Shown piece after piece: positions 54,934 through 63,895 of a stretch of DNA of 64,000 bases; position 1 is the first letter of the stretch; every line of letters starts with the position of its first letter. Position numbers and translations under genes: made by a program. The notes beneath the pieces were generated by a model. It was not told the DNA's origin and did not search any database. It saw only the letters and a program-made list of their open reading frames with translations. The stretch is from the NCBI RefSeq assembly GCF_001083785.1, contig NZ_LAVL01000029.1, positions 1-64,000 of the forward strand, in the 5' to 3' direction. Source of the stretch: Nonomuraea sp. SBT364 (GTDB taxonomy: Bacteria; Actinomycetota; Actinomycetes; Streptosporangiales; Streptosporangiaceae).

Positions 54934-55203
54934 ATGGCTGAGGAGAGCTACACCCCCGAGGACCTGGCGGAGTGGGAGCGGTCGGTGAACGTGTTGCGCG
55001 GTGCGCCGCGGGCGGACATGGCCGATGAGCGGCAGGCGTATGAGGCGACCGCGAATCTGTGCTCGGGATGGGGAGGTTGGATGGACATGCCCGAGCCGAT
55101 CTCGAACGTCGTGCATCGCGCGGTCGAGGCGGGATATCTGCAAGCCCTGGCCGACGTGCGAGACGGGCGGGTGGACGGGCTCGGCGTACTGGATCGGGGT
55201 TAA
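54934..55203 (+). CDS. Small hypothetical protein in AICE
   Basis: An 89-residue acidic-basic protein starting MAEESYTPEDLAEWERS. No family is recognised; the last part (ISNVVHRAVEAGYLQALADV) is helical. It is the only plus-strand gene between ssb and the tra region. GTG at 54871 would add 21 residues. Confidence 0.45.
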   Translation: MAEESYTPEDLAEWERSVNVLRGAPRADMADERQAYEATANLCSGWGGWMDMPEPISNVVHRAVEAGYLQALADVRDGRVDGLGVLDRG

Positions 55204-55216
55204 GGGGTCGGCTGGA

Positions 55217-55435
55217 TCAGCGGGTGCCGTCGTGGTGCAGGCGGCGTAGGTAGACGTAGAGCTGCCAGCCGAGGCGGGGCCGCATGCCGGTGCCCTCACA
55301 GGCGCGGCAGGTGTGGTTCTTGCCGCCGGGCGCGCACCGGCGGCAGACGCCCCACGGGGAGGCGTAGCACCAGCAGGCGTAACCGAGAGTGACTATCGGC
55401 AGGCAGACGACTAGCAGGGCGATGACGGTAGCCAA
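55217..55435 (-). CDS. Small membrane protein with Cys motifs
   Basis: A 72-residue protein: one N-terminal membrane helix (residues 3-24), then CRRCAPGG and CRACEGTG as a DnaJ-like or zinc motif. It starts at TTG 55435 (GGAGG five bases before). It directly follows the CTAG-rich control region and heads nothing else. Confidence 0.6.
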   Translation of the reverse strand: MATVIALLVVCLPIVTLGYACWCYASPWGVCRRCAPGGKNHTCRACEGTGMRPRLGWQLYVYLRRLHHDGTR

Positions 55436-55477
55436 GATGGCCTCCAGGGCCGATTCCGGGGTTTGCGCAAGTCAGCT

Positions 55478-55563
55478 TCTAGACGCTAGATCGCTGGTAG
55501 ACAGCGGTTTTCGGGTCTAGGGGAACCTCTAGACCTAGAGGGGCCTGCCTCTAGATCTAGAGG
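55478..55563. promoter_or_regulatory. CTAG-rich palindrome cluster
   Basis: Seven CTAG tetramers in 82 bp, a very rare word in this genome type. CCTCTAGATCTAGAGG (55548-55563) is perfect and CCTCTAGACCTAGAGG (55526-55541) nearly so; GGTCTAG/CTAGACC (55514-55535) and TCTAG-ACG-CTAGA (55478-55490) add arms. It lies just downstream of traB and upstream of the small membrane gene, so it may be an operator cluster or the clt transfer site. Confidence 0.55.
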
Positions 55564-55574
55564 TGATCGGTGAG

Positions 55575-57872
55575 CTATGAAGCCGCCCCGGAACCCTGTC
55601 GCTTGTCACTCTCGGTGACGGCGTTGAAGATGTCGTCTCGGGCGATGCCGATGCGGTTGGCGCCCTTGCCGCCGCTCTCGGGAGTGCCCCACACCTGCAT
55701 CGTCTTGATGCCGTAGGGCTTGAGTGCGGTGGTGAGTTGCGCCGTCTTGGCGCCGCCCTCCAGCGCGTCCCATGCGCCGTAGACGTCCGGCCGCAGTTCG
55801 GCCAGTCGGGCGATGACGACCTCGTTCCACACCTTGGCCTCGGACGCCCCGACCACTGCCAGGATGTCGGCCAGCAGGTCATAGCTCGGGGTGAGCTGTT
55901 CGGGCGTCTCGCCGAGGGCGTGACCCGACAGGGTGCCGGCGGCCTTGCGCAGCGCATAGGCGCGATCGGCGATGAGCTGGGTTTGCGGGGTGTCCAGGTA
56001 AGCCGACTTGACCACCTTGGGCATCGGGGTCGCGCCGATGAGGTAGCCGGTGCCGGCATCGCCGCCCTTGTCCGGAGGTCCGGGCACGAACATGGTGGCG
56101 CGGATGCCGTTCTTGTAGGCGGACGTGCCGAGGATCATGTCGTTCTCGGTCTGGCCGGCCACCCGCAGGCAGAACCGGATGGACACGTTCGCCGAGATGC
56201 CGGTGGGCAGGCTGTCCTTGTCCGGGCGCTGGGTGGCCAGGATCAGGATCACGCCGAGGGCGCGCCCCAACTTGATGATGAACTCGGCATCCTCACCCGC
56301 CTTTGCCCCGTACGTAGGGTGGGCGAACAGGTTCTGGCACTCGTCGAAGATGGCCACCAGCGGGTGCAACCCAAGGGAGCGCTTGTCTGCGATTTGCCGG
56401 GTGACCTTCTTGTCCGGGCACAGGTCCGGCGGCACCGTCTTGAGCGCTGCCGTGCGGCGCATGACCTCCTTGCGCAGCAGACTCAGCGAGTCGGCGGCGT
56501 AGGCGATGGCCTCGTCTTGGATGCCGGAGACGTAGCGGTGGCAGACCTTCTCGTACGGGTCGAGGTCGCCGGTGCCCTTCAGTTCGTGGAACCAGCCCTC
56601 GGCGGTCGGGTCGAGCATGACGCCGGCGGCCAGTTCGCGTACCGAGGCGGTCTTGCCCTGGCCGGGCAGGGAACCGATCAGCATGTTGTGCTCGATGAAC
56701 GGCACGGTGACCAGCCGGCCGCGCGGGTCGTTGCCGAACGGGACGCCCTTGAACAGGTCGTGGGAGGTGGCCTTGAGCAGGGGCGATTTGACGATGGTCT
56801 TGGACAGGTCCTTGTCGCCTACCCACAGGATCAGTCGTCCCTCGTGGATGGAGGGGTCGCCCTCGGGCCAGATGCAGCCGAGCGGGCGGCGCAGCGCGCC
56901 GGACATCCGGTCGCGCTTGTCGAGGATGTCGCCTACGGTCACGCCGTAGGGCAGATCGATGTCGGCGCGCCAGCCGGGACCGTCGCGGGTGATGGGGGCC
57001 ACGAACCGGATGGCCTCCTTCGGGTTCTTGGACATCGCCTGCGTGATGCCGGCGATGCCCAGGGAGGTCAGCGACCTGATCACGATGTCGCTGGTCAGTT
57101 TCTCCACGGTGGAGGCCAGCACGGCGCGCTCGATCAGCGGCCGGTCCGCGGGCTTGCCGAGGATGCCGAGGGCGGCCAGCGCCACCGCGAGGGCGCCCCA
57201 CTGCACGGCGGTCGCCGCGACGGCCACGATGATGGCCGCGATCAGGAGCGTGACCAGCACCACCAGCATGACCGGCACACGCAGCCGGACGCGGGAATCG
57301 CGTTGCCGGGACAGCTTCAGGTACGCCTCGGGATCGGCCTTCTGCACGGCGGCGACCCGTACCGGTTCGCCTTCCAGGTCGAACGTCCAGCGCACCATGC
57401 CGCCGGCGAGCCTGGCCAGGCCGCGCGGGGAGCGGAAGGCCAGCCGGCCGGCGTACATCGGGGTACGGGTGAGCTGGTAGCCGGCCACGTGCGCGTAGTG
57501 CTTGCCCAGCCAGCCGAGGGTCTGCAACGCCTCGGTACGCGAGCGCAGCCACAGCGGCACGACGGGGCGGCGCGTGCGCACCTTGGCCTCCAGCTCGGCG
57601 CGCCAGTCGGAATCAACCTTGCCGGGCTGGTCAACCCGGATGACCTGCCCTTCCAGGGTCGGCCGGTCGGCGGCGGGGGCAGGACTGGACGGCTCCGGGT
57701 CGTCGGGTCGGTAGGGGTGGCGGCCGGCGCGGGCGGTGTCCAGGTGGACGATGTCCGCGCCCTTGCCGTCGCCGGCCTCGGCGTGCTCGGTGTGCTCGGA
57801 GTCGGGGGGCGCCGGCTGACCGTTCGTGAGCGGTTCCGGCTGGTCGGCGGGGATGGACGGGTCATGCGTCAT
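55575..57872 (-). CDS. traB: TraB/FtsK-SpoIIIE-type DNA translocase
   Basis: A 765-residue transfer motor. N-terminal half has membrane helices near residues 205-250 (VMLVVLVTLLIAAIIVAVAA). The motor domain has Walker A IGSLPGQGKTASVREL near 405 and Walker B VAIFDECQNLF near 505, and ATQRPDKDSLPTGI. Mycelial conjugation by AICEs uses TraB to move double-stranded DNA. ATG 57872 is chosen. Confidence 0.9.
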   Translation of the reverse strand: MTHDPSIPADQPEPLTNGQPAPPDSEHTEHAEAGDGKGADIVHLDTARAGRHPYRPDDPEPSSPAPAADRPTLEGQVIRVDQPGKVDSDWRAELEAKVRTRRPVVPLWLRSRTEALQTLGWLGKHYAHVAGYQLTRTPMYAGRLAFRSPRGLARLAGGMVRWTFDLEGEPVRVAAVQKADPEAYLKLSRQRDSRVRLRVPVMLVVLVTLLIAAIIVAVAATAVQWGALAVALAALGILGKPADRPLIERAVLASTVEKLTSDIVIRSLTSLGIAGITQAMSKNPKEAIRFVAPITRDGPGWRADIDLPYGVTVGDILDKRDRMSGALRRPLGCIWPEGDPSIHEGRLILWVGDKDLSKTIVKSPLLKATSHDLFKGVPFGNDPRGRLVTVPFIEHNMLIGSLPGQGKTASVRELAAGVMLDPTAEGWFHELKGTGDLDPYEKVCHRYVSGIQDEAIAYAADSLSLLRKEVMRRTAALKTVPPDLCPDKKVTRQIADKRSLGLHPLVAIFDECQNLFAHPTYGAKAGEDAEFIIKLGRALGVILILATQRPDKDSLPTGISANVSIRFCLRVAGQTENDMILGTSAYKNGIRATMFVPGPPDKGGDAGTGYLIGATPMPKVVKSAYLDTPQTQLIADRAYALRKAAGTLSGHALGETPEQLTPSYDLLADILAVVGASEAKVWNEVVIARLAELRPDVYGAWDALEGGAKTAQLTTALKPYGIKTMQVWGTPESGGKGANRIGIARDDIFNAVTESDKRQGSGAAS

Positions 57873-57986
57873 GATGGGATCACCTCGTGTGCGATGCAGT
57901 GGGCGGGGTGGCAGGGTGCGGCCGGGTCTTGGCGGATGTGGCCGCACCCTGTGTGTTCGTGGGATGGAAGCGGGCCGGCGTGGTCA

Positions 57987-58952
57987 TCACGCGGCCTCCT
58001 GGGCAAGGGCGTCACGGACGGCGCGCGCGTCGTCCATGCCGCAGCGAAGCGCCCGCTGGATCTTGTAGGCGCTCGGGGTGTCGGGCAGTTCGCCGGCCGC
58101 GATGAGTACCTGTGCGCGCTCGATCAGCGGAGCCACCTCGGCGGCGGCGCGCCTTACCCGATCACCGGTGTTTGCGCTGTACGTAAGGCCGGTAACCCCG
58201 CCGTCCGCCGGTCCGCGGGTGGGGTCGAGTTGGGCGAAGGCGGCCAGGATGATCGGCAGGGCGGTGACGATGGCCACGGCCACGATCGGCCCCAGCACGT
58301 GCAGCACCAAGCGCGACAGTGAGAAGTCGTCGGTGCTCCACGGCAGGTACGGCCAGGCGTTCATGCCGAGGGTCAGCCCGAGGAACAGCCACTCGATCCG
58401 GATCAGCTTGCGATCGTTGAGCGGCTGTCCCTGCGTGCCGAGGTAGGCGCGGGCGCCCACGACGACCAGGAGCGCGATGGACATGAACGGCTCGACCAGC
58501 CAGGCGAAGACCCAACTGGGTGACCAGGGCGGGGCGCCCTCGGCGGCGAAGTGCTGGACGCCGGCGGTTGACCAGGCCAGCGCCAGCGTCAGCGCGACCA
58601 TCGCGGCGCCGACCAGCAGGCGGCGCATCCGCGCGGCTTGCCACGCTCGCATGGCCGGGTCTTGTCCCAGCAGGTGCAGGCGGGCCGCCTCGTGAGCCTT
58701 CTTGCGGCGCTTGCGCAGCCGGGGCGTGTCCAGCAGCAGCGGCGTGTCGTCGGTCTGGAGCGTGGCCAGGGCGCGAGCCTCGGCGACCTCGGCGCGCAAC
58801 CGCCGTACCCGCCGGGTCTCCCCCGTGTCGTCCAGCTCTGCCGGCGGCTCGGGTGCGGGCGGTGCCGGTTCGGCCAGGTGGCGTTCGATCTCGGCCAGCG
58901 CGCGGGAGACATCCTCCGGGCTCGGTTCGGGCGTCGGTGTGGCGAGACTCAT
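57987..58952 (-). CDS. SpdB-like/DUF2637-like membrane protein
   Basis: A 321-residue protein with a charged N-terminal helix-rich region to about 120, then four membrane segments (about 131-150, 163-185, 198-215, 238-258), and a soluble tail. It sits upstream of traB, as the pock-spreading or DUF2637 proteins do in AICEs. Overlaps the nucleotidyltransferase gene by four bases. Confidence 0.65.
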   Translation of the reverse strand: MSLATPTPEPSPEDVSRALAEIERHLAEPAPPAPEPPAELDDTGETRRVRRLRAEVAEARALATLQTDDTPLLLDTPRLRKRRKKAHEAARLHLLGQDPAMRAWQAARMRRLLVGAAMVALTLALAWSTAGVQHFAAEGAPPWSPSWVFAWLVEPFMSIALLVVVGARAYLGTQGQPLNDRKLIRIEWLFLGLTLGMNAWPYLPWSTDDFSLSRLVLHVLGPIVAVAIVTALPIILAAFAQLDPTRGPADGGVTGLTYSANTGDRVRRAAAEVAPLIERAQVLIAAGELPDTPSAYKIQRALRCGMDDARAVRDALAQEAA

Positions 58953-59470
58953 GCGGCTTTCCTCCAATCGGTCTTGTCGGTGTGGGCGGGGGCGGGGTCG
59001 CCGTTCCACAGGCGGCGTAGCCGGTGCACGGCGGCGATGTCGGGCAGGTCCTTCGGCCGGCGGGCGCGTTGCTTCCAGGCCAGGACATCGCCCAGACGCA
59101 TGAAGGGGATGCCGTCGATCAGGTCGGCGGATGCGATCAGGTAGTCGGTGGGCCAACCGGCCGTCCAGCGGTCCACGAACTCAATCGCCGCGGCCGGGTG
59201 GTTGACGACCAGGCCGTGACCGGACAGAGCCACGCTCGGCGGCACGCCGAGGCTCAGCACCTGTTGCCAGGCCGGGCCGCGGGCCAGGACATCGAGGTCC
59301 CCCATGCGGGCGCGCAGGCCACGCACGTACAGCGCGGCCGACCCGCACACCACGTACTCGCCGCGCGGCAGGTCCAGGCGGGCCAGCTCGGCGAACAGCC
59401 CGGCAGGGTCGCTCACCAGCACGGGCGGGGCGGCGGCCTCGGGCCGCGGGCACAGTGTCAGCCCGTTCAC
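58949..59470 (-). CDS. Nucleotidyltransferase-like fold protein
   Basis: A 173-residue protein. YVVCGSAALYVRGL followed by MGDLDVLA resembles the GSxxL...DxD motif of MNT/AbiEii-type nucleotidyltransferase folds. GTG start at 59470, overlapping the previous gene. No toxin partner is adjacent, so its role is unknown; antitoxin-like activity is possible. Confidence 0.6.
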   Translation of the reverse strand: MNGLTLCPRPEAAAPPVLVSDPAGLFAELARLDLPRGEYVVCGSAALYVRGLRARMGDLDVLARGPAWQQVLSLGVPPSVALSGHGLVVNHPAAAIEFVDRWTAGWPTDYLIASADLIDGIPFMRLGDVLAWKQRARRPKDLPDIAAVHRLRRLWNGDPAPAHTDKTDWRKAA

Positions 59471-59616
59471 GGGGACTCCAGACGGGTGATGAGGTCGTCC
59501 AGGTCGGTGGCGACCTCTTCGAGCACGTACTGACGGTCGCTGTGTTCGTCGTTCAGCTCGGTCTCGATGCGGTCGCGCAGGGCGCGCAGCTCGGCGCGGA
59601 TGTCGAGGGCGTTCAT
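59467..59616 (-). CDS. Small acidic coiled-coil protein (49 residues)
   Basis: ATG at 59616 to TGA at 59467. It reads MNALDIRAELRALRDRIETE then a charged helical sequence. It overlaps the upstream zinc-binding gene by ATGA and the downstream nucleotidyltransferase by GTGA, so it is clearly coupled though too short for standard calling. Confidence 0.6.
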   Translation of the reverse strand: MNALDIRAELRALRDRIETELNDEHSDRQYVLEEVATDLDDLITRLESP

Positions 59617-59924
59617 GCGGCGGCCATCTCTTCGGCGCAGTCGAGGCAGGTGCCGAGGTGGCGCGGCAGCACGTAGCCGGCGTCACGCAGGCATTCGGGG
59701 CAGGTGCGGCGGGCGGCGTTGGCCTTGCCGAGGGCGACGCGCTGACGCGCCGTGGCGGTGCGCTTGGGCAGCGCGAACCGCACGTCGTACAGGTAGGCGG
59801 CACGGACCCCGGGCGCGCCGTAGCGGCGCGAGCGCCACAACACCTGAGCCTGGACGCCCTGCCCGCCGGGCCGCAGCCCTTTGGCGGTGAGCTGTCGCAG
59901 GGTGAGCAGGTGCGGCGGGGCCAT
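59613..59924 (-). CDS. RRQRL-type zinc-binding protein, 5' end probably lost
   Basis: A 103-residue remnant-like protein: MAPPHLLTLRQLTAKGLRPG near the N-terminus, then ALPKRTATARQR, and a zinc site from RRTCPECLRDAG with ...HLGTCLDCAEE. From family memory, AICE members carry about 20-30 more residues ending in a PWR-type stretch before MAPP. Here the in-frame upstream codons read ...TPAWK, then diverge. Insertion of the recombinase module is a likely cause. ATG 59924 has no good SD. Confidence 0.5.
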   Translation of the reverse strand: MAPPHLLTLRQLTAKGLRPGGQGVQAQVLWRSRRYGAPGVRAAYLYDVRFALPKRTATARQRVALGKANAARRTCPECLRDAGYVLPRHLGTCLDCAEEMAAA

Positions 59925-60038
59925 CTTCCAAGCTGGAGTTCGTCTGGGTTCCTCAGCCCTCAGCGCGTTGTGTTGCCGCATTCCGGCTGGCCAGGACGTT
60001 GATGCCTCTGCTTGGAAGGCACCCAGGATTTTGAGCCA

Positions 60039-60069
60039 AACTCCTGGAATCCACGAGCAACTCCTGTAA
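60039..60069. repeat. Direct repeats upstream of the recombinase
   Basis: AACTCCTGGAA (60039-60049) and AACTCCTGTAA (60059-60069) are 20 bp apart. CTTCCAAGC (59925-59933) is also inverted as GCTTGGAAG (60010-60018). They may be recombinase binding sites. Confidence 0.4.
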
Positions 60070-60080
60070 CTTTCCGTATC

Positions 60081-61268
60081 GTGGCGGATTCTAAGAGTCA
60101 TCGACTGTCCGTCGTGCCGACAGCAGCGTCGGCCAGTGACACCACCACAGAGCCGAAGATCGAACCAGGCCTGGCCGATGTCTTGACCTTGCAAAGACGC
60201 CAAGCAGCCGAGATCGCCGCCGACGATCAGGAGAACTTCTTCCTCGACACGCTGGCCGAGTACCAGTGGGCCCGAGACGCGGCAGGCCTCGCCCCCAGCA
60301 CCCTGGACAAGCTGATCAAGCCCGTCTTGGAGATCTGCCAGCACTACGGCGTGGTGGCATGGCAGCTGACACCGCGACAGGTCGACATGTACTTCGCCGG
60401 GGCGGGCAAACGCGGCCGATCGACCGTCCGGCAGAAGGTGTGCCTGATCGATGGCTACTTCAGCTTCCTGGAACAGCGTTACGCCGGTGAGATCGCCCGC
60501 CGCTTCGGCGTCGCCGTGGAATCGCCGATCGACCCGTTCAACCGACCCCGCCACCGCGGCGATTTCGGCGTGCGGATTCCGCCCTCGCAGCGAGCGATAC
60601 GCGAGTTCCTGAGCCTGTGGCGAGACTCGCTGGCCGATGCACGCAAGCCGGTCATCGCCTGCCGCGACTACGTGATGGCCAAGGTCGCCTACGTCTCCGG
60701 TGTCCGCGCCGCCGAGCTGTGCGGCGTGCGGATCGGTGATCTGCATTGGGAGGCCGGCCAGTATGGCCGGTTCCTGGTGCGCGGCAAGGGCGCGCGCGGA
60801 TCCGGACCGCGAGAACGCGAGGCATACATGTTCGAGGACGGCCGTGTCCTGCTGTGGTGGTACATGGAGGAGGTCCGAGGCGCGTTCTGCGATGATCCCG
60901 ACAATCCCAACGCGCCGCTGTTCCCGTCGGAGCGGATCCCGTCGACGATCTCTGCGCTCAATGTCCCTACGCCGTCCCCGGCGGTAACTCCCGGGACGTT
61001 CCGCAGCGCGCTGAAGAAGGCCGCCGAGCAGTTCCTGCCCGGCCCGGTCCAGACTCTCTACCCTCACCTGCTGCGACACGCTTGCGCGACGCACAACTAC
61101 GAGCGAGGCATGTCGCTTTGGGAAGTGCAGAAGCTGCTGGGTCATGATCGGCCCACCACCACGGTGTCGTACCTGGCCACAGCACACGCCGACCCGGAGA
61201 AAGCGAGCCTGGCCGCCTCCGATCGCGCCGTCCAACGGCTCGTCATGGACAAGGGGAATCTGCGATGA
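60081..61268 (+). CDS. Tyrosine recombinase
   Basis: A 395-residue recombinase. SAM-like core domain, then VSGVRAAELCGV with the catalytic Arg, LLRHACATH (H-x-x-R is PHLLRH) and LLGHDRPTTTVSYL with His and the nucleophile Tyr. GTG 60081 is a plausible start. Its stop overlaps the HTH gene by four bases. Confidence 0.85.
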   Translation: MADSKSHRLSVVPTAASASDTTTEPKIEPGLADVLTLQRRQAAEIAADDQENFFLDTLAEYQWARDAAGLAPSTLDKLIKPVLEICQHYGVVAWQLTPRQVDMYFAGAGKRGRSTVRQKVCLIDGYFSFLEQRYAGEIARRFGVAVESPIDPFNRPRHRGDFGVRIPPSQRAIREFLSLWRDSLADARKPVIACRDYVMAKVAYVSGVRAAELCGVRIGDLHWEAGQYGRFLVRGKGARGSGPREREAYMFEDGRVLLWWYMEEVRGAFCDDPDNPNAPLFPSERIPSTISALNVPTPSPAVTPGTFRSALKKAAEQFLPGPVQTLYPHLLRHACATHNYERGMSLWEVQKLLGHDRPTTTVSYLATAHADPEKASLAASDRAVQRLVMDKGNLR

Positions 61269-61594
61269 AATGGAAGCTGCGATGGGCCGCGGCTCAGCGC
61301 GACATCTGGCGCCCCAGCGATCTGTTGCCCGTCTTTCAGCAGGTCGGCTTCACGCCATCGCTGAGCAAGGTGGCGGCGCTGTGGAGCGGCAAGCCGGTGA
61401 CCGTGCGCCTCGACGACCTGGACAAGATCTGCACCGCCCTGGACTGCACGGTGGCCGACCTCCTGGAGGCTGAACCCGTTTCGGCCGAGGCCGAGCATGA
61501 GCGTCGCGCCGTGGGACAGGATGCCGAGGGCCGAGGATCCGTGCGGCCAACACCACGGCGAGGCGGTGCGAGACGTTCCCTGCCTCCGGTCTGA
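61265..61594 (+). CDS. HTH (Cro/CI-type) protein
   Basis: A 109-residue protein with an XRE-type helix-turn-helix (ALWSGKPVTVRLDDLDKICT region, then ALDCTVADLLE), followed by a charged tail. It is coupled to both recombinase genes and probably regulates or assists them. Confidence 0.7.
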   Translation: MKWKLRWAAAQRDIWRPSDLLPVFQQVGFTPSLSKVAALWSGKPVTVRLDDLDKICTALDCTVADLLEAEPVSAEAEHERRAVGQDAEGRGSVRPTPRRGGARRSLPPV

Positions 61595-61597
61595 ACC

Positions 61598-63166
61598 ATG
61601 ACCAAGCGGGCGCAAAGCTGCCGAGACTGCCAGTCCTGGGGCTTCAGCACCGTCTGCAGGTTGTGCCGACGGTGGCGGCAACAGCGGCCGCACCCCATCG
61701 GCACCTGCCTGCGCTGTCGACGCCTCAACCTGCCGTTGGCGGGAGGACGATGCCGTGGCTGTTGGGTCCACGTGGTCGAACACGGGCCCGATGCCTTGGC
61801 CGAGTCCTGGACGCAGCTGTGGCTGGGCGGCCAGTTCGCACCGAACCTTCAGCGCGCGAACGTCACCGGGATCACCGGGCCGCCTAGTCAACGCGCGGTG
61901 CAACGACTCAAGCGGCAGCCACCACCGCCACCGCCGATCTCCCCTCACCTGATCGATCCGGCGCAGGGCACGCTTTTCGAGGTGACTCATGATTGGAGTC
62001 GTCTGCCGGCTTCGGCGGTGCTGCCGTCCATGACCCCGGCTGGCCAAGCCCTGATGGACGACTTCGTGGCCTACGCCCACGCCAAGGCGTGGGAGGCGGG
62101 GACCCGCCGAGCCAGCACCCGGACGCTGCGCATCGTCGTGGCCTGGATAGGAGCCGACGCACCCATCCCCGAAGCAGACATCCAGGCGCTGACAGCTACC
62201 CGAGGACCCGGAACACCGACCTGCCGGGTCGCGCAGTTTCTGACCCACCGCGGCCTGCTCATCCCCAGCCAGCAGGTTGATCCTGATGCCCGGGCCATCG
62301 ACATGCAGCTCCGCTCGTTGCCCGAGCCCATCGCCGCCGAACTGCGTCGCTGGGTGTCGGTCCTGCGAGGCGAAGGACGCCGCCGGCATCTGCCCTTGGC
62401 CTTCGCCACGATCCGCCGATACCTCAGCTACCTTCTTCCCGTCATGCAGGGCTGGGCGGGTGACGTCTCCAGCCTGCGCGAGGTCACATCCGACGACATT
62501 CGCACTGTTCTGAAACAGACGACCGGGAACTCCGCACGCAACCGGCACACCGCACTGCGGAGCCTGTTTCGTGCGCTGAAGCAGGAACGACTCATCTTCC
62601 GCGACCCCATCAGTCGCATCGCCCTGCCCAAGGTGGATCAGCTGCCGGTTCCGCTTCCCAGCGATCGACTCCGTGGCCTGATCGACCAGGCCAACGGGCC
62701 CCTGGCCAAGTTCGTCATCGCTCTGGTTGCCGTGCATGCCCTCGGTGTCGGCGAGATCACTCGGCTGCGACTTGCCGACCTCGACCTGTCGCGCGGCCGT
62801 CTTGTGGTTCGACGCGACACCGGCGTTCACACCCTTTACCTCGACGAGGTCACCCATGTCCTGGCCGACGCCTGGCTGCGGGAACGTCACCGTCGCTGGC
62901 CGCTGACCACAAACCCGCACCTGCTGATCAGCCAGGTCACCGCCGCCGACACTGACGACCCGCCCGTGTCCAGGCAGTTGATGGGCTATCTCTTCCGATC
63001 GACAGGTATCGCGGCATCGAAGCTCCGCCAAGACCGGCTCCTGGACGAGGCTCGCCACAGCGCCGACCCCGTCCACCTGATGCGTCTCTTCGGCGTCACC
63101 GCGGCAACCGCGATGAAGTACATCTACGCTGCCCACCCCGAGAAGCGATCGAGCCTGCCCCGGTAG
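61598..63166 (+). CDS. Recombinase-like protein with degenerate catalytic site
   Basis: A 522-residue protein. N-terminal Cys pairs (CRDCQ, CRLC, CLRC, CRGC) form a zinc-ribbon region to about residue 60. The C-terminal half is tyrosine-recombinase-like, but the Arg in GLRxxEL is Gly (GVGEITRL) and HxxR is not evident; YIYAAHPEK keeps a Tyr. It may be an accessory or inactive subunit. Confidence 0.7.
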   Translation: MTKRAQSCRDCQSWGFSTVCRLCRRWRQQRPHPIGTCLRCRRLNLPLAGGRCRGCWVHVVEHGPDALAESWTQLWLGGQFAPNLQRANVTGITGPPSQRAVQRLKRQPPPPPPISPHLIDPAQGTLFEVTHDWSRLPASAVLPSMTPAGQALMDDFVAYAHAKAWEAGTRRASTRTLRIVVAWIGADAPIPEADIQALTATRGPGTPTCRVAQFLTHRGLLIPSQQVDPDARAIDMQLRSLPEPIAAELRRWVSVLRGEGRRRHLPLAFATIRRYLSYLLPVMQGWAGDVSSLREVTSDDIRTVLKQTTGNSARNRHTALRSLFRALKQERLIFRDPISRIALPKVDQLPVPLPSDRLRGLIDQANGPLAKFVIALVAVHALGVGEITRLRLADLDLSRGRLVVRRDTGVHTLYLDEVTHVLADAWLRERHRRWPLTTNPHLLISQVTAADTDDPPVSRQLMGYLFRSTGIAASKLRQDRLLDEARHSADPVHLMRLFGVTAATAMKYIYAAHPEKRSSLPR

Positions 63167-63232
63167 TGGCTCCGCCCGGCAACCCCTGCCCGACCTAGCA
63201 TTTGCGGTTCGCCGGTTGAGAGACTGATCTTC

Positions 63233-63895
63233 ATGGCAGAACTTCCTGGACTGCGCTCCTCTTCGGAAATGCGGGACTACCTCGTCCGCCAGTTGAACTC
63301 GGCGCTGCGCCGTCCAGGGATGTATGGCGGAGAAACGAGCCTCCGGGTCGTCATCGATCACCTGCTCCATCTCGAGCACAGCGACGAAGCATGGGCTGCA
63401 GAAATGGAATCCCTGGAGTCGCGCGGAGCCTGGACCTCGATCGGTGTGTCCGGGGCTTTCCGGGAACTGATCCCCGGTCCATACGAGTACGGAATGGCCT
63501 CTGTCTACTCCGAGTTCGCCCGAGCTCGCAGCTGGCTGGAGGCCGACCGAACGCTGACGACTGATGAGTACGAGCAGATGCGAGCCCAGATTCCCACCTG
63601 GGTCACACACGACCACCCGCTCAGCGAGGTGATCAACACTTTCGGGCCACCTTCCCTCTTGCTGGGCGGCAGCAATCCCTACTACGGCAAGACCCTCGGC
63701 TATCTCACCGGACCAGCAAACACACCGGTGATCTTCTTCCACCTCTGGAATGGTGCCGACCCAGAGGCCGAGTCGACATGGCCGCCTCGCTACGACGAAC
63801 CCGTCCTTCTGGCGATCCGCTGTGGCACGGGCGACTTCAAAACCAGCTTCACCTTCACCCCGGAAGGCCTGAGGCGCCGTCCCGCCAGCGCCTGA
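63233..63895 (+). CDS. Hypothetical protein, actinomycete-type
   Basis: A 220-residue soluble protein. LNSALRRPGMYGGETSL near residue 22 is a recurring actinobacterial motif, with a second conserved area near IPTWVTHDHPLSEV. No membrane segment, signal or known domain. Not close to AICE core genes, 66 bp after the recombinase unit. From 63896 to the right edge nothing is seen. Confidence 0.6.
   Translation: MAELPGLRSSSEMRDYLVRQLNSALRRPGMYGGETSLRVVIDHLLHLEHSDEAWAAEMESLESRGAWTSIGVSGAFRELIPGPYEYGMASVYSEFARARSWLEADRTLTTDEYEQMRAQIPTWVTHDHPLSEVINTFGPPSLLLGGSNPYYGKTLGYLTGPANTPVIFFHLWNGADPEAESTWPPRYDEPVLLAIRCGTGDFKTSFTFTPEGLRRRPASA

Larger units (their letters stand above)
59935..63180. mobile_element. 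Tyrosine recombinase module (recombinase, HTH, degenerate recombinase)
   Basis: Three plus-strand overlapping genes opposed to the AICE operon form a unit like other actinobacterial recombinase-pair elements. The ends are not defined; the left end falls near 59.93-60.04 kb. Confidence 0.5.
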
